In this document: one piece after another, positions 16,506-26,621 of the stretch
Position numbering within the stretch: the stretch's first letter is position 1
Layout of the letters: each line of letters starts with the position of its first letter
DNA from: Sphingomonadaceae bacterium
GTDB lineage: Bacteria > Pseudomonadota > Alphaproteobacteria > Sphingomonadales > Sphingomonadaceae
Assembly (NCBI GenBank): GCA_019239915.1
Contig: JAFAZF010000014.1
Location: 62,001 to 126,000 of the forward strand
Direction of reading: 5' to 3'
Length of the DNA stretch: 64,000 bases
The notes under the pieces: model-generated
Databases searched by the model: none
What the model was told of the DNA's origin: nothing
Seen by the model: the letters and a program-made list of their open reading frames with translations, nothing else
Program-made: the position numbers and the translations under genes

Positions 16506-17539
16506 GTCCAGCGCCGCTGATAGCGGCCGCCGAGGCCGGTCAGCAACTCATATTGCGACAGCCCGGTGACAGCGGCGGCCTGCGCGAGATCGTAGCCGAT
16601 CTCGAGCCAATCGCCCTCGCCCGCATGGGTTTGGCCGAGATCGACCGCGACGAGATCCATCGACACGCGGCCGATCAGCGGGCAACGGACGCCGTCGACG
16701 AGCGCATGGCCCTTGCCGGCAAAGGCGCGCAGATAGCCATCGGCATAGCCGATGTTGAGGATGCCGACCTGCATCTCGGCAGGCGCGGTGAAGGTCGCGC
16801 CGTAGCCGACGGTCTGGCCGGCACGCACCATGCGCCGCTGGATGAGCTGCGCTTCGAGACGGACGACCGGCCTGATGTGGCCCTCGGCGGCGGGCGTCGG
16901 GACGCCGCCGTAGAGCGCCAGCCCCGGGCGGGTGAGATCGAAGGCATAGCGCGGGCCGAGGCAGATGCCCGCCGAATTGGCGAGGCTGTAACGCTTCGCC
17001 TTCACGAAACCCTTGGCGAGGCGGAAGGCATAGAGCTGCTGCATGTTGAGGCCGTGATCGGCTTCCTCCGCGCAGGCGAGATGGCTCATCAGCGTCTCGA
17101 TCCTGAGCCCCTCGAGGAGGCCCGAGCGGGCCTCCTCGATCGTGAGCCCGAGCCGGTTCATGCCGGTGTCGACCATCACGTCGCAGGCGCCGCCGCCCGC
17201 AGCCTTCCAGCGCGCGACCTGGGCCGGTGAGTTGAGCACCGGCCGCGCCTTGCTCGCAAGCGCCCGCGGCATGTCCGCGCTCCGCACGCCATGCAGCACC
17301 GAAAGCGCAGCGCCCGCCGGCAAATCTTTGAGCGCCTCGGCTTCGTCCCAGGTCGCGACGAAGAAATCGCGACAGCCCGCAGCGGCGAACCGCTCGACGA
17401 CAGCGGCTGCGCCGAGGCCGTAGCCGTCTGCCTTCACCGCCGCACCGCAATCGGCCTGGCCGCCCTCGGCGCGCAGCCAGCGCCAGTTGGCGACGAGCGC
17501 GGATGAATCGAGCGTGAGGCGGAGCGGCGGTTCGGACAC
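16502..17539 (-). CDS. alr: Alanine racemase
   Basis: The PLP-dependent racemase converts L-alanine to D-alanine for peptidoglycan. The PLP lysine is in AVKADGYGLG (Lys36), and the catalytic tyrosine is in VGYGATF; GYADGY and IGRVSMD also match the family. The length, 345 aa, is slightly shorter than typical. The start is GTG (17537-17539), without a clear Shine-Dalgarno, 28 bp after the MFS stop. Coupling to mlaEF joins wall precursor synthesis and envelope lipid transport on one transcript. Confidence 0.95.
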   Translation of the reverse strand: MSEPPLRLTLDSSALVANWRWLRAEGGQADCGAAVKADGYGLGAAAVVERFAAAGCRDFFVATWDEAEALKDLPAGAALSVLHGVRSADMPRALASKARPVLNSPAQVARWKAAGGGACDVMVDTGMNRLGLTIEEARSGLLEGLRIETLMSHLACAEEADHGLNMQQLYAFRLAKGFVKAKRYSLANSAGICLGPRYAFDLTRPGLALYGGVPTPAAEGHIRPVVRLEAQLIQRRMVRAGQTVGYGATFTAPAEMQVGILNIGYADGYLRAFAGKGHALVDGVRCPLIGRVSMDLVAVDLGQTHAGEGDWLEIGYDLAQAAAVTGLSQYELLTGLGGRYQRRWT

Positions 17540-17567
17540 CCGCGGCGCGATAGCGGCGCCGTTCGCG

Positions 17568-19163
17568 CTAGTCGAGTTCGCGGCCTATGGTTTCGGGCAG
17601 CCAGAATACCGAGACGATCAGCGCCATTGCGACCACCGCGAAGGCATACCAGAAGCCGGCGAAGGGATTGCCCGAGCGCGCGACGATATACTGGCTGATG
17701 AACGGCAGGAACCCGCCGAAATAGCCGGTGCCGATATGATAGGGGATCGACATCGAGCTGTAGCGAATACGCGCCGGGAAGAGCTCGACGAGCAACGCCG
17801 CTGCCGGACCGTAGGTCAGCCCCGAGAGGCAGCCCAGCACGACGATGCCGATCCACATTACGAAGGCGCGGTCGAGGCTCGGCACGACCTTCGCGGTCGA
17901 CCAGCCATGCTTGGCCAGCGCCGCGTCGAGGCCGGCGGGGCTGGTGTCGGCGACCGGCGTGCCGGCGACGAGCACGGCAAGACCGGGCGTGCGCCCCTTG
18001 CGATAGGTGACGCCTTTCTTGGAGAGGTGATCGAGCACGCGGCCGCAAGGCGTAGGTTGCTCGCCGGCGGCGAACGGGTTGTAGCGGCAGTCGGGCCCCG
18101 AGACGAACACCGGCGCGCGGCTCGCCGCTTCGGCGAGACCGGGATTGGCAGCACTCGCGATGAGATGGAAGACCGGGAAGATGAGTACGAGCGTGGCGGC
18201 GTAGCCGATGATCATCAGCGCCTTGCGGCCGACCCGATCCGAGAGCCAGCCGAACAGCACGAACCAGCCGAGGCTCGCGACCGCGCCGGCGCCGATGATC
18301 AGGCGCGCGGCCATATCGTCGACCCGCTCCGCGTTCTGGAGGAAGTAGAGCGCGCTGAACTGTGCGGTGTACCAGACGACCGTGAGCCCGGCCGACACGC
18401 CGAGCATCGCGACGACGATCAGCTTGACGTTCTTGGCGCTGGAAAAGCTTTCGCGCAGCGGATTGCCGGAGATCGCGCCGCGTTCCTTCATCGCGCGGAA
18501 CACCGGGCTCTCCGACAGCCGCATGCGCATCCAGATCGAGACGCCGAGCAGCACCAGCGAAAAGAGAAACGGCACGCGCCAGCCCCAATCGTCCCAGGCC
18601 GTGCGCGAGATCAGGACCTGGGAGGCGATCACCACGATCAGGCTCAGCAGGAACCCGCCGATCACGCTGGCCTGGATGAAGCTCGTCCAATAGCCGCGTC
18701 GGCCGAGCGGTGCATGCTCGGCGACATAGATCGCGGCGCCGCCATATTCGCCGCCGAGGGCCAGGCCCTGCAGCACGCGCAGCACGATCAGGCCGATCGG
18801 CGCAGCCAGACCGAGTTGATGGTAGGTCGGCATCAGGCCGACCCCCGCGGTGGCGATGCCCATCAGCGTGATCGTGATCAGAAACGTGTATTTGCGGCCC
18901 CAGCGATCGCCGAGATAGCCGAACAACACCGCGCCGAGCGGCCGCACGCCGAAGCCGACACCGAACGAGGCCAGCGCGAGCAGGAACTGCGCGGTCTCGT
19001 TACCGGCCGGGAAGAACAGCCGCCCGATCAGTGCCGCGAGCGTGCCATAGACGAAGAAATCATACCATTCGAACACCGTACCGAGCGCGGAGGCTGCGAT
19101 CGTGAGCTGGTCACGCCGCCGCCGTGCGCGCTTGTCGATCACAGCGGCTGCCGCGCTTGCCAT
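17568..19163 (-). CDS. MFS transporter, metabolite:H+ symporter (MHS) family
   Basis: The 531-residue permease has 12 predicted spans and the MHS/sugar-porter-type loop GYLGDRWGRKYTF, repeated as GWLSDRVGRKALM, with FGVGFGVRPLGAVLFG in TM2. The protein is longer than most MHS members because of a roughly 90-residue hydrophilic periplasmic loop between TM9 and TM10 (around SGPDCRYNPFAAGEQPTPC), with a possible disulfide pair. GAGGG precedes the ATG. Substrates of the family include dicarboxylates, proline-betaine and shikimate; none can be chosen. Confidence 0.9.
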   Translation of the reverse strand: MASAAAAVIDKRARRRRDQLTIAASALGTVFEWYDFFVYGTLAALIGRLFFPAGNETAQFLLALASFGVGFGVRPLGAVLFGYLGDRWGRKYTFLITITLMGIATAGVGLMPTYHQLGLAAPIGLIVLRVLQGLALGGEYGGAAIYVAEHAPLGRRGYWTSFIQASVIGGFLLSLIVVIASQVLISRTAWDDWGWRVPFLFSLVLLGVSIWMRMRLSESPVFRAMKERGAISGNPLRESFSSAKNVKLIVVAMLGVSAGLTVVWYTAQFSALYFLQNAERVDDMAARLIIGAGAVASLGWFVLFGWLSDRVGRKALMIIGYAATLVLIFPVFHLIASAANPGLAEAASRAPVFVSGPDCRYNPFAAGEQPTPCGRVLDHLSKKGVTYRKGRTPGLAVLVAGTPVADTSPAGLDAALAKHGWSTAKVVPSLDRAFVMWIGIVVLGCLSGLTYGPAAALLVELFPARIRYSSMSIPYHIGTGYFGGFLPFISQYIVARSGNPFAGFWYAFAVVAMALIVSVFWLPETIGRELD

Positions 19164-19286
19164 CCGATCACCCTCTTTATTGCCCCGTGGTGGAGCCTAG
19201 CAGGTTGGCGCCGCGAGGAAATGGGGCGGCGGCTTCACCAATCGCAGGCTTTCGATGCTATAGGCGCGCCGTTCACGAGCTACGGG

Positions 19287-21350
19287 ATGGCAAGCTTGGA
19301 CAAGGACGATTTCTTCTCGATCCATGCGCAGGGCATGGTCCGCGTCGCCGCAGCGACGCCGCGTGCGACTTCGGGCGACGTGCCGGCAAACCGCGACGCG
19401 ATCCTCGATCTGGCGCGCGCCGCCGATGCGCGGCAAGCCGATCTTGTCGTCTTCCCGGAACTGTCGCTGTCCTCCTACGCGATCGACGATCTGCTGTTGC
19501 AGGACGCGCTGCTCGACGCTGTCGAGGGCGCCGCCGCCGAGATCGTCGACGCCAGTGCCGCGCTGTCCCCGGTGCTGCTCGTCGGCGCGCCGGTGCGGCG
19601 CAATGGGCGGCTGTACAATTGCGCGCTGGTGATCGCACGCGGTAAGCTGCTCGGCATCGTTCCCAAGAGCTTCCTGCCCAACTATCGCGAATATTATGAG
19701 AAACGCTGGTTCGCCGCCGGCGTCGGTCTGGCGGGGCTGGAGATCGAGTTCGCCGGGCATAGCGTGCCGTTCGGGCCGGATCTGATCTTCGCGGCGTCCG
19801 ACCTCGCCGACTTCGTCTTCCACGTGGAGATCTGCGAGGATTACTGGGCGCCGCTGCCGCCATCCACGATGGGCGCGATGGCCGGCGCGACGATCCTCTG
19901 CAATCTCTCCGCGTCCAACATCATCGTCGGCAAGGCGCGTCGACGCGCGCTGCTCTCGGCGGCGCAGTCCGAACGCTGCCAGGCCGCCTACGCCTATTCG
20001 GCGGCGGGGCCGGGCGAGAGCACCACCGACCTCGCCTGGGACGGCCAGGCGATGATCCACGAGCTCGGCGAAACACTCGCGGAGTCGACCCGCTTCGGCC
20101 GCGAAGCGGAACTGATCTGCGCCGATGTCGACGTCGAGCGCATCCGGCTCGAACGCATGCGAATGGGGACGTTCAACGACTGCGCGATCGCCGCCGGACA
20201 TCCCGAAACCCGTTTCCGCCGCGTGCCCTTCGCGCATCAGCCGGCGATGGCGAACATCGGGCTCCAGCGTGCGATCCGTCGTTTTCCGTTCGTCCCCGAC
20301 GATCCGGCGCGGCTCGACGAGGATTGCTACGAAGCCTTCAACATCCAGGTGGATGGGCTCGCCAAGCGCTATCTCGCCTCCGGCGCGCGGCACATGGTCA
20401 TCGGCATTTCGGGCGGCCTCGATTCGACGCATGCGTTGATCGTCGCCGCGAAGGTCTGCGATCGCCTGGCGCTGCCGCGCACGACCATCCTCGGCTACAC
20501 CATGCCCGGCTTTGCGACCGGCACCGCGACCAAGTCCAATGCCTGGGCACTGATGAAGTCCTTGGGTATCGAGGGTGCCGAGATCGACATCCGCCCCGCC
20601 GCGCGCCAGATGCTCGCCGATCTCGACCATCCCTTTGCGAAGGGCGAGCCGGTCTACGACGTGACGTTCGAGAACGTGCAGGCGGGTCTCCGCACCGACT
20701 ATCTGTTCCGCCTCGCCAATCATCGCGGTGGCTTCGTCGTCGGCACGGGCGATCTTTCCGAGCTCGCGCTCGGCTGGTGCACCTACGGCGTCGGCGATCA
20801 GATGAGCCACTATGCCGCCAACGCCGGCGTGCCAAAGTCGCTGATCCAATATCTGATCCGCTGGTGCGTTGAAACGAAGCAATTCGACGGTGGCACGAGC
20901 GAACTGCTCAGCGCGATCCTTGGCACGGAGATTTCCCCCGAGCTCGTCCCCGCTGACGAGACCGGCGCGATGCAGAGCACGCAGTCGCGGATCGGTCCGT
21001 ACGAACTGCACGACTTCTATTTGCACTATATGGTGCGGCATGGTCTCTCGCCCGCGAAGATCGCGTTCCTGGCGTGGCATGCCTGGCGCGATGCGAGCGC
21101 GGGGCGTTGGCCGATCGACTTTCCGCAGGCGGCGCGCAACAGCTATGACCTCGCCACGATCAAGCGGTGGCTGGAGGCATTCCTGCGCCGCTTCTTCGCC
21201 AACCAGTTCAAGCGCACCACCATCCCGAACGGGCCGAAGGTGTCGGCGGCGGCGAGCCTGTCTCCGCGCGGTGATTGGCGGATGCCGTCCGACGCCAGCG
21301 CCGCCGCCTGGCTCGCGGCGCTCGATGCGATCCCCAATCGCGAAGCCTGA
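19287..21350 (+). CDS. nadE: Glutamine-dependent NAD+ synthetase
   Basis: The 687-residue enzyme amidates nicotinic-acid adenine dinucleotide. The N-terminal nitrilase-like glutaminase domain (about 1-300) carries FPELSLSSYA (Glu), PKSFLPNYREYYEKRWF (Lys) and VEICEDYW (Cys). The C-terminal synthetase domain carries the PP-loop SGGLDSTHAL, then TGDLSELALGW. The open frame extends back to 17487, antisense to the MFS gene, but the homology starts at MASLDKDDFFSIHAQGMVRVA, so the ATG at 19287 is chosen. It is divergent from the MFS gene. Confidence 0.96.
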   Translation: MASLDKDDFFSIHAQGMVRVAAATPRATSGDVPANRDAILDLARAADARQADLVVFPELSLSSYAIDDLLLQDALLDAVEGAAAEIVDASAALSPVLLVGAPVRRNGRLYNCALVIARGKLLGIVPKSFLPNYREYYEKRWFAAGVGLAGLEIEFAGHSVPFGPDLIFAASDLADFVFHVEICEDYWAPLPPSTMGAMAGATILCNLSASNIIVGKARRRALLSAAQSERCQAAYAYSAAGPGESTTDLAWDGQAMIHELGETLAESTRFGREAELICADVDVERIRLERMRMGTFNDCAIAAGHPETRFRRVPFAHQPAMANIGLQRAIRRFPFVPDDPARLDEDCYEAFNIQVDGLAKRYLASGARHMVIGISGGLDSTHALIVAAKVCDRLALPRTTILGYTMPGFATGTATKSNAWALMKSLGIEGAEIDIRPAARQMLADLDHPFAKGEPVYDVTFENVQAGLRTDYLFRLANHRGGFVVGTGDLSELALGWCTYGVGDQMSHYAANAGVPKSLIQYLIRWCVETKQFDGGTSELLSAILGTEISPELVPADETGAMQSTQSRIGPYELHDFYLHYMVRHGLSPAKIAFLAWHAWRDASAGRWPIDFPQAARNSYDLATIKRWLEAFLRRFFANQFKRTTIPNGPKVSAAASLSPRGDWRMPSDASAAAWLAALDAIPNREA

Positions 21351-21377
21351 GACGGTCGTGTCGCTCGCGAAACCGTA

Positions 21378-21403
21378 GGAACGTCCGCGAAAGCCTGCTC
21401 GTT
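21378..21403 (+). promoter_or_regulatory. EcfG-type general stress response promoter
   Basis: GGAAC (21378-21382), 17 bp, then CGTT (21400-21403) is an exact match to the consensus bound by the alphaproteobacterial stress sigma factor EcfG. It stands 33 bp before the start of a small protein with a very strong Shine-Dalgarno. That places the two following small genes in the general stress regulon; this is inference from the motif. Confidence 0.7.
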
Positions 21404-21436
21404 CAACACATCGGACCCTCGGATCAGGAGGTAGTG

Positions 21437-21658
21437 ATGGCTGTGAGCAAGAGCGCGCCGTCCGGCGCGGGTAACCGGGGTGAACCGGCCAAGGCGACGA
21501 CCGGCGCCGTCCAGGGCGGCGGCGCGGGTGCGGGCGGCGGCGGTGCCGCCGAGGACTATGATCCCGATCCGCAAGCGGGCGGTGGCGACCTCGCAATGAA
21601 GAAGGCGCAGAAGTCGCCGAACGCCTTTGGCGACGCTGCCAACGGTGGCTCGCGCTGA
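21437..21658 (+). CDS. Small Gly/Ala-rich disordered protein, unknown function
   Basis: The 73-residue protein begins at an ATG 4 nt after a full AGGAGG (21427-21432). It is hydrophilic and low in complexity: a poly-Gly/Ala middle, an acidic EDYDPDP patch, and a basic end (MKKAQKSPNAFGD). No signal peptide, membrane segment or known domain is visible. It sits directly behind an EcfG-type promoter, so it is probably a stress-induced protein. It may be cotranscribed with the next gene, 43 bp downstream. Confidence 0.7.
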   Translation: MAVSKSAPSGAGNRGEPAKATTGAVQGGGAGAGGGGAAEDYDPDPQAGGGDLAMKKAQKSPNAFGDAANGGSR

Positions 21659-21701
21659 TCCGCAACACACCCGGAGGTCGGCCGGCGAAGGAGAGTGATT
21701 C

Positions 21702-21932
21702 GTGATTGACCGAAACGACGCTCGCGGACGCGACGACCGCGATCTGCACGATGAGCCGCCCGCTCCTTCCCAGCAGGGCAGCGGCGGCGGTGGCATCGCG
21801 ACGGAGATCGGATCGCGCGATGAGGAACGGTCCGCCCTCGGCGGGGACCCCGAACCGACGCGGGCGACCAAGCAGGACAAGCTTCAGCCGCGCATCCCGA
21901 CACGCGCGGACAATGAGGGCGCGAACGGCTGA
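21702..21932 (+). CDS. Small charged disordered protein, unknown function
   Basis: The 76-residue protein starts with GTG, with GGAGA 7 nt upstream. It is extremely hydrophilic (MIDRNDARGRDDRDLHDEPP at the start, then Ser/Gly/Gln-rich, then Arg/Lys/Glu-rich) and predicted to be disordered. It has no Cys and almost no hydrophobic residues. It follows the previous small gene and likely shares its stress promoter. Its stop is 2 bp from the convergent acylphosphatase stop. Confidence 0.6.
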   Translation: MIDRNDARGRDDRDLHDEPPAPSQQGSGGGGIATEIGSRDEERSALGGDPEPTRATKQDKLQPRIPTRADNEGANG

Positions 21933-21934
21933 AG

Positions 21935-22210
21935 TTAGACGGTCGCGCGCAGCTCGAAGCCGTCGAGCCGCTCTGCCTCCGCCTCCTCGATGTCGACGCG
22001 CTCGACCCGCGACTTGGGCGAACCCTCGTGGCAGGCGGCGGTAAAGCGTTCGATGGCTTCCGGTTCGCCGATGGCGAGCGCTTCGACGGTGCCGTCCTCG
22101 CGGTTGCGCACCCAGCCCTTGATAGCCAGACTGCGGGCGGTGCGGACGGCCCAATCACGGAACCACACGCCCTGGACCGTGCCGTGAATGCGTAGCTTTC
22201 GCGCGATCAT
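21935..22210 (-). CDS. acyP: Acylphosphatase
   Basis: The 91-residue enzyme hydrolyses acyl phosphates. It has the family motifs VQGVWFRDW (phosphate-binding loop with catalytic Arg) and [19 protein letters not shown] (with the catalytic Asn). The length fits the family. The open frame extends upstream into hisI, but homology and the ATGA overlap with the hisI stop (22207-22210) place the start at 22210. Coupling to hisI suggests cotranscription. Confidence 0.93.
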   Translation of the reverse strand: MIARKLRIHGTVQGVWFRDWAVRTARSLAIKGWVRNREDGTVEALAIGEPEAIERFTAACHEGSPKSRVERVDIEEAEAERLDGFELRATV

Positions 22211-22575
22211 GCGTCCTGCTCTACCCGTTCGAGCGCGCCATCGGCTAACCGCCGGTAGAAGCAGCTGCGCGCGCCGGTGTGGCAGGCGGGCCCTGTCGGA
22301 TCGACGATCAGCCAGATCGCATCCTGATCGCAGTCGACGCGCAGCTCGCGGACCCTGAGGACGTTGCCGCTCTCTTCGCCCTTGCGCCACAGCCGCCCCC
22401 GGGAGCGCGACCAGAACACCGCCTCACCGCTCGCGATGGTCTGCTCCAGCGCCGCCGCGTTCATGTGCGCGACCATCAGCAAGGCGCCGTCGCGCGCATC
22501 TGTCGCAATCGCGGTCACCAAGCCATTGGCGTCGTATTTGGGATCCAGCCGGAGGCACTGCTCGCGCGCATCCAA
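22207..22575 (-). CDS. hisI: Phosphoribosyl-AMP cyclohydrolase
   Basis: This enzyme of histidine biosynthesis opens the purine ring of PR-AMP. It has the motifs [24 protein letters not shown] (metal ligands) and [10 protein letters not shown] (zinc Cys). It is the stand-alone HisI form without the HisE domain. No ATG is available: TTG at 22575 has AAGGAA 8 nt upstream and is preferred to TTG at 22596, which has none. The product is about 122 aa. It is divergent from purF across a short spacer and coupled to acylphosphatase by a 4-bp overlap. Confidence 0.93.
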   Translation of the reverse strand: MDAREQCLRLDPKYDANGLVTAIATDARDGALLMVAHMNAAALEQTIASGEAVFWSRSRGRLWRKGEESGNVLRVRELRVDCDQDAIWLIVDPTGPACHTGARSCFYRRLADGALERVEQDA

Positions 22576-22662
22576 TGTGACAGTTCCTTGAAACAAAGCC
22601 GTCGCAAATCGCGACGCCGGCCCCTATATGCGCGCCCGTCAGCCACCGCGACGGGATTCGCG

Positions 22663-24132
<1,470 letters not shown>

Positions 24133-24161
24133 TTCACAAAGCCTAGCAGCTTCCACAAGCA

Positions 24162-24245
24162 CCGTTCGTCCTGAGCGAAGTCGAAGGACGTACCGCAGAC
24201 GCTGCGCTGCTTGGCACGCACTTCGACTTCGCTCAGTGCGACCGG
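24162..24245. repeat. Palindromic intergenic repeat (CCGTTCG family)
   Basis: The left arm begins CCGTTCGTCCTGAGCGAAGT and the right arm is the reverse complement of CCGGTCGCACTGAGCGAAGT. It lies between purF and the SDR gene. The left arm is nearly identical to that of the repeat at 34696, 10 kb away, indicating a recently dispersed element. Confidence 0.85.
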
Positions 24246-24273
24246 GAGAGCATGAGCAGGATGTGAGACGATC

Positions 24274-24987
24274 ATGACTGACCGACCGTTCGAAGGCAGG
24301 CTGGCGCTCGTCACCGGCGCGAGCCGCGGCATCGGTGCCGCGACGGCGAAGGCGCTGGCCGCTAAGGGGGCGCACGTCGTTCTCGTCGCGCGCACCGCCG
24401 GAGGGCTTGAGGAGGTCGAGGAGGCGATCCATGGCGCCGGCGGATCGGCGACGATCGCGCCGCTCGACCTCACCGAGAGCGACAGCATCGCCAGGCTGGC
24501 AAGCGCGATCGGCGGCCGCTGGCAGGCGCTCGACATGCTCGTGCTGAACGCGGCCGCGCTCGGCACGCTGACGCCCGTGCCGATGGTCGACCAGAAGGAA
24601 TTCGGCCGGGTCATCACGCTCAACCTGCTGGCGACGCAGGCGCTGATCGCCGGCTTCGACGCGATGCTGCGCAAGAGCGCGGCGGCGCGCGTCATCGGGC
24701 TCACCACTTCGGTGGCGACGCGGCCGCGCGCCTACTGGGGCGTCTATGGCGCAACCAAGGCGGCGATGGAGAGCCTGCTCCTCAGCTATGGTGAGGAGGT
24801 GAAGGATATCAGCGCGATCCGCGTCGCGCTCGTCAATCCAGGCGCGACCGCCACCAAGATGCGCGCGCTCGCCTACCCCGGCGAGGATCAGGCGACGCTG
24901 AAGTCACCCGACGTTGTCGGAGCGGCGCTCGCGGCGCTCGTGGAGCGCGATTTCGAGAACGGCTTCCGCCTCAAGGTGGAAGCCTGA
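24274..24987 (+). CDS. SDR family NAD(P)-dependent oxidoreductase
   Basis: The 237-residue classical short-chain dehydrogenase has the Rossmann motif TGASRGIG (residues 14-21), NAA in VLNAAALG, catalytic Ser in LTTSVATRP and YGATK with Tyr and Lys. It resembles the YciK-like/oxidoreductase SDRs, but no substrate can be assigned. It lies between purF and a convergent small secreted protein; the repeat upstream separates it from purF, so it may be independently expressed. Confidence 0.9.
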   Translation: MTDRPFEGRLALVTGASRGIGAATAKALAAKGAHVVLVARTAGGLEEVEEAIHGAGGSATIAPLDLTESDSIARLASAIGGRWQALDMLVLNAAALGTLTPVPMVDQKEFGRVITLNLLATQALIAGFDAMLRKSAAARVIGLTTSVATRPRAYWGVYGATKAAMESLLLSYGEEVKDISAIRVALVNPGATATKMRALAYPGEDQATLKSPDVVGAALAALVERDFENGFRLKVEA

Positions 24988-24997
24988 TCCCTTCCGG

Positions 24998-25486
24998 CTA
25001 CCTGCTCTTGGCGGGCGCTGCCGGCGCCGGAGCGGCACCCTGCGGTGCCGGATTGCGGCGCACGCCGAACACGAGCAGCTTCGCGTAGAGCAGCTGATCG
25101 GCGGCGGGCAGGCTGTGCAGCGTCGTCAACTGATGCTGGAACGATTGGTCGCGCAGCCGGGTGACGCGGGTCTGCTGATTGCGCAGCTGCGTCTCGAAAT
25201 TCGCCTCGTTGAACGGCGCCGCCTGGATCGCGCCCACGATCGCGGCGTTGCCGGCACGAATGTCCGGCGCCGCCGCCTGAGCGGTCGCGGCGTCGTCATT
25301 GCCGGACTTCATCAGGATCGTGATCCCGGCAGGCGAGAAGCCGAGCTGCTGCAGGATCGCCTGCTGCTGTGCCGGGGTCGGCGGCGCCGGCCGTGCGGGC
25401 GCGGCGGCAGCGGCGGCCGCCGGAGCGGTCGCGGTCGTCGCCGGCGCGGCGGCGGTCATTGCGAGAAGCGCGAGGGCTGGAATCAT
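24998..25486 (-). CDS. Small secreted Ala-rich protein, possibly CpxP/Spy-like
   Basis: The 162-residue protein has an N-terminal hydrophobic signal (MIPALALLAMTAAAPA), an Ala/Pro-rich linker, then a helical region (LQQLGFSPAGITILMK ... LRNQQTRVTRLRDQSFQHQL ... LPAADQLLYAKLL) and a Pro/Ala-rich tail. The last helices recall periplasmic CpxP/Spy or heavy-metal-resistance proteins, but the LTxxQ motif is not obvious, so this is a weak call. Its ATG overlaps the korB stop by 4 bp, so it is translated with korAB. A role tied to the oxidoreductase is not known. Confidence 0.65.
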   Translation of the reverse strand: MIPALALLAMTAAAPATTATAPAAAAAAAPARPAPPTPAQQQAILQQLGFSPAGITILMKSGNDDAATAQAAAPDIRAGNAAIVGAIQAAPFNEANFETQLRNQQTRVTRLRDQSFQHQLTTLHSLPAADQLLYAKLLVFGVRRNPAPQGAAPAPAAPAKSR

Positions 25487-26514
25487 ATGATGTGCGGCTC
25501 CTTCTCCACCTGCCAGGTCTGTCCTTCCGAGATCAGCGCCTGGAGGTCGGCTTTCTTTCCTTTGGACGCCGTGAGGTTCTGCTCGACGACGGCGCTTTCG
25601 AAGGTCGGCGCCGGCGCGTTGAAGATCACGCCGAGCGCGACGGGATAGGCGCCGAACGGCATCTCGACAAGCAGATGCGCGAGCGCCCGCTTGGTCTCGT
25701 CATGGACGATCACGCCCGCCGCCTGCCACTCGCCGCCGACGACCTCAACCACTTTCAGCCCGAAGGTCTCCTGATCGAAAGCGAGGCCCTTGGCGCCACC
25801 GGCATAGAGCAGCGGCTTGCCATGCTCGACCCAGAGCTGGTTCTCGGCCGCGCCCTTCTTCTCGGTGAATGGCGCGAACACGTCGTCATTGTAGACGATG
25901 CAGTTCTGGAAGATCTCGACGAAGCTCGCGCCCTTGTGCGCGTGCGCCGCCTTGAGCACCGTAGGCAGGTTCTTGTGGACGTCGATGCCGCGGCCGATGA
26001 AGCGCGCGCCGGCGCCGAGCGCGAAGGCGCAGGGGTTGGCCGGCCGATCGACCGAACCGAACGGCGTCGACGGCGAGCGTGTGCCGACGCGGCTGGTCGG
26101 AGAATATTGTCCCTTGGTGAGGCCGTAGATCTCGTTGTTGAATAGCAGCACCTGGCAATCGAGGTTGCGGCGCAGCAGGTGCATCGTGTGGTTGCCGCCG
26201 ATCGAGAGCGCATCGCCGTCGCCGGTGATGATCCAGACGTCGAGATCGGGATTGGCGAGCTTGACCCCGGTCGCCACCGCCGGCGCGCGGCCGTGGATCG
26301 TGTGGAAGCCGTAGGTCTCCATATAATAAGGGAAACGGCTCGAGCAGCCGATGCCCGAGACGAATACGGTGTTCTCGGGCTTCACGCCGAGTTCGGGCAT
26401 CGTGCGCTGCACCGCCTTCAGGATCGCATAGTCGCCGCAGCCCGGGCACCAGCGGACCTCCTGATCGGTCTCCCAGTCCTTGGGCGCGGTCTTGATGGGG
26501 GTCATGTCGTTCAT
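25483..26514 (-). CDS. korB: 2-oxoacid:ferredoxin/acceptor oxidoreductase beta subunit
   Basis: The 343-residue subunit binds thiamine diphosphate and an Fe-S cluster. It shows WCPGCGDYAIL, GIGCSSRFPYY, HGRAPAVATG and the TPP motif GDGDALSIGGNH through NNEIYGLTKGQYSPTS. Together with the alpha subunit it oxidises 2-oxoglutarate (or a related 2-oxoacid) to the acyl-CoA with a low-potential acceptor. GGAAG precedes the ATG. It follows korA by 107 bp and overlaps the secreted-protein gene by 4 bp. No ferredoxin gene is adjacent. Confidence 0.95.
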   Translation of the reverse strand: MNDMTPIKTAPKDWETDQEVRWCPGCGDYAILKAVQRTMPELGVKPENTVFVSGIGCSSRFPYYMETYGFHTIHGRAPAVATGVKLANPDLDVWIITGDGDALSIGGNHTMHLLRRNLDCQVLLFNNEIYGLTKGQYSPTSRVGTRSPSTPFGSVDRPANPCAFALGAGARFIGRGIDVHKNLPTVLKAAHAHKGASFVEIFQNCIVYNDDVFAPFTEKKGAAENQLWVEHGKPLLYAGGAKGLAFDQETFGLKVVEVVGGEWQAAGVIVHDETKRALAHLLVEMPFGAYPVALGVIFNAPAPTFESAVVEQNLTASKGKKADLQALISEGQTWQVEKEPHII

Positions 26515-26621
26515 GCGATCACTTCCGAAGGTGACAATGGTAGCGCGACGTCGCGCGATAACTCAGGCGGGCCGTGCCGAATGGACGACGAACCCCGCCG
26601 TTGGCTGAGACCCTCCGCCGC

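Noticed and set aside
19197-22154. 985-residue open frame antisense to nadE and beyond
   Set aside because: Same character as other shadow frames, and it spans several real genes on the opposite strand.
22588-22630. Housekeeping promoter for purF (TTGAAA and TATATG)
   Set aside because: The two elements are 31 bp apart, too far for a sigma70 promoter, and TCGCAA as -35 is a poor match.
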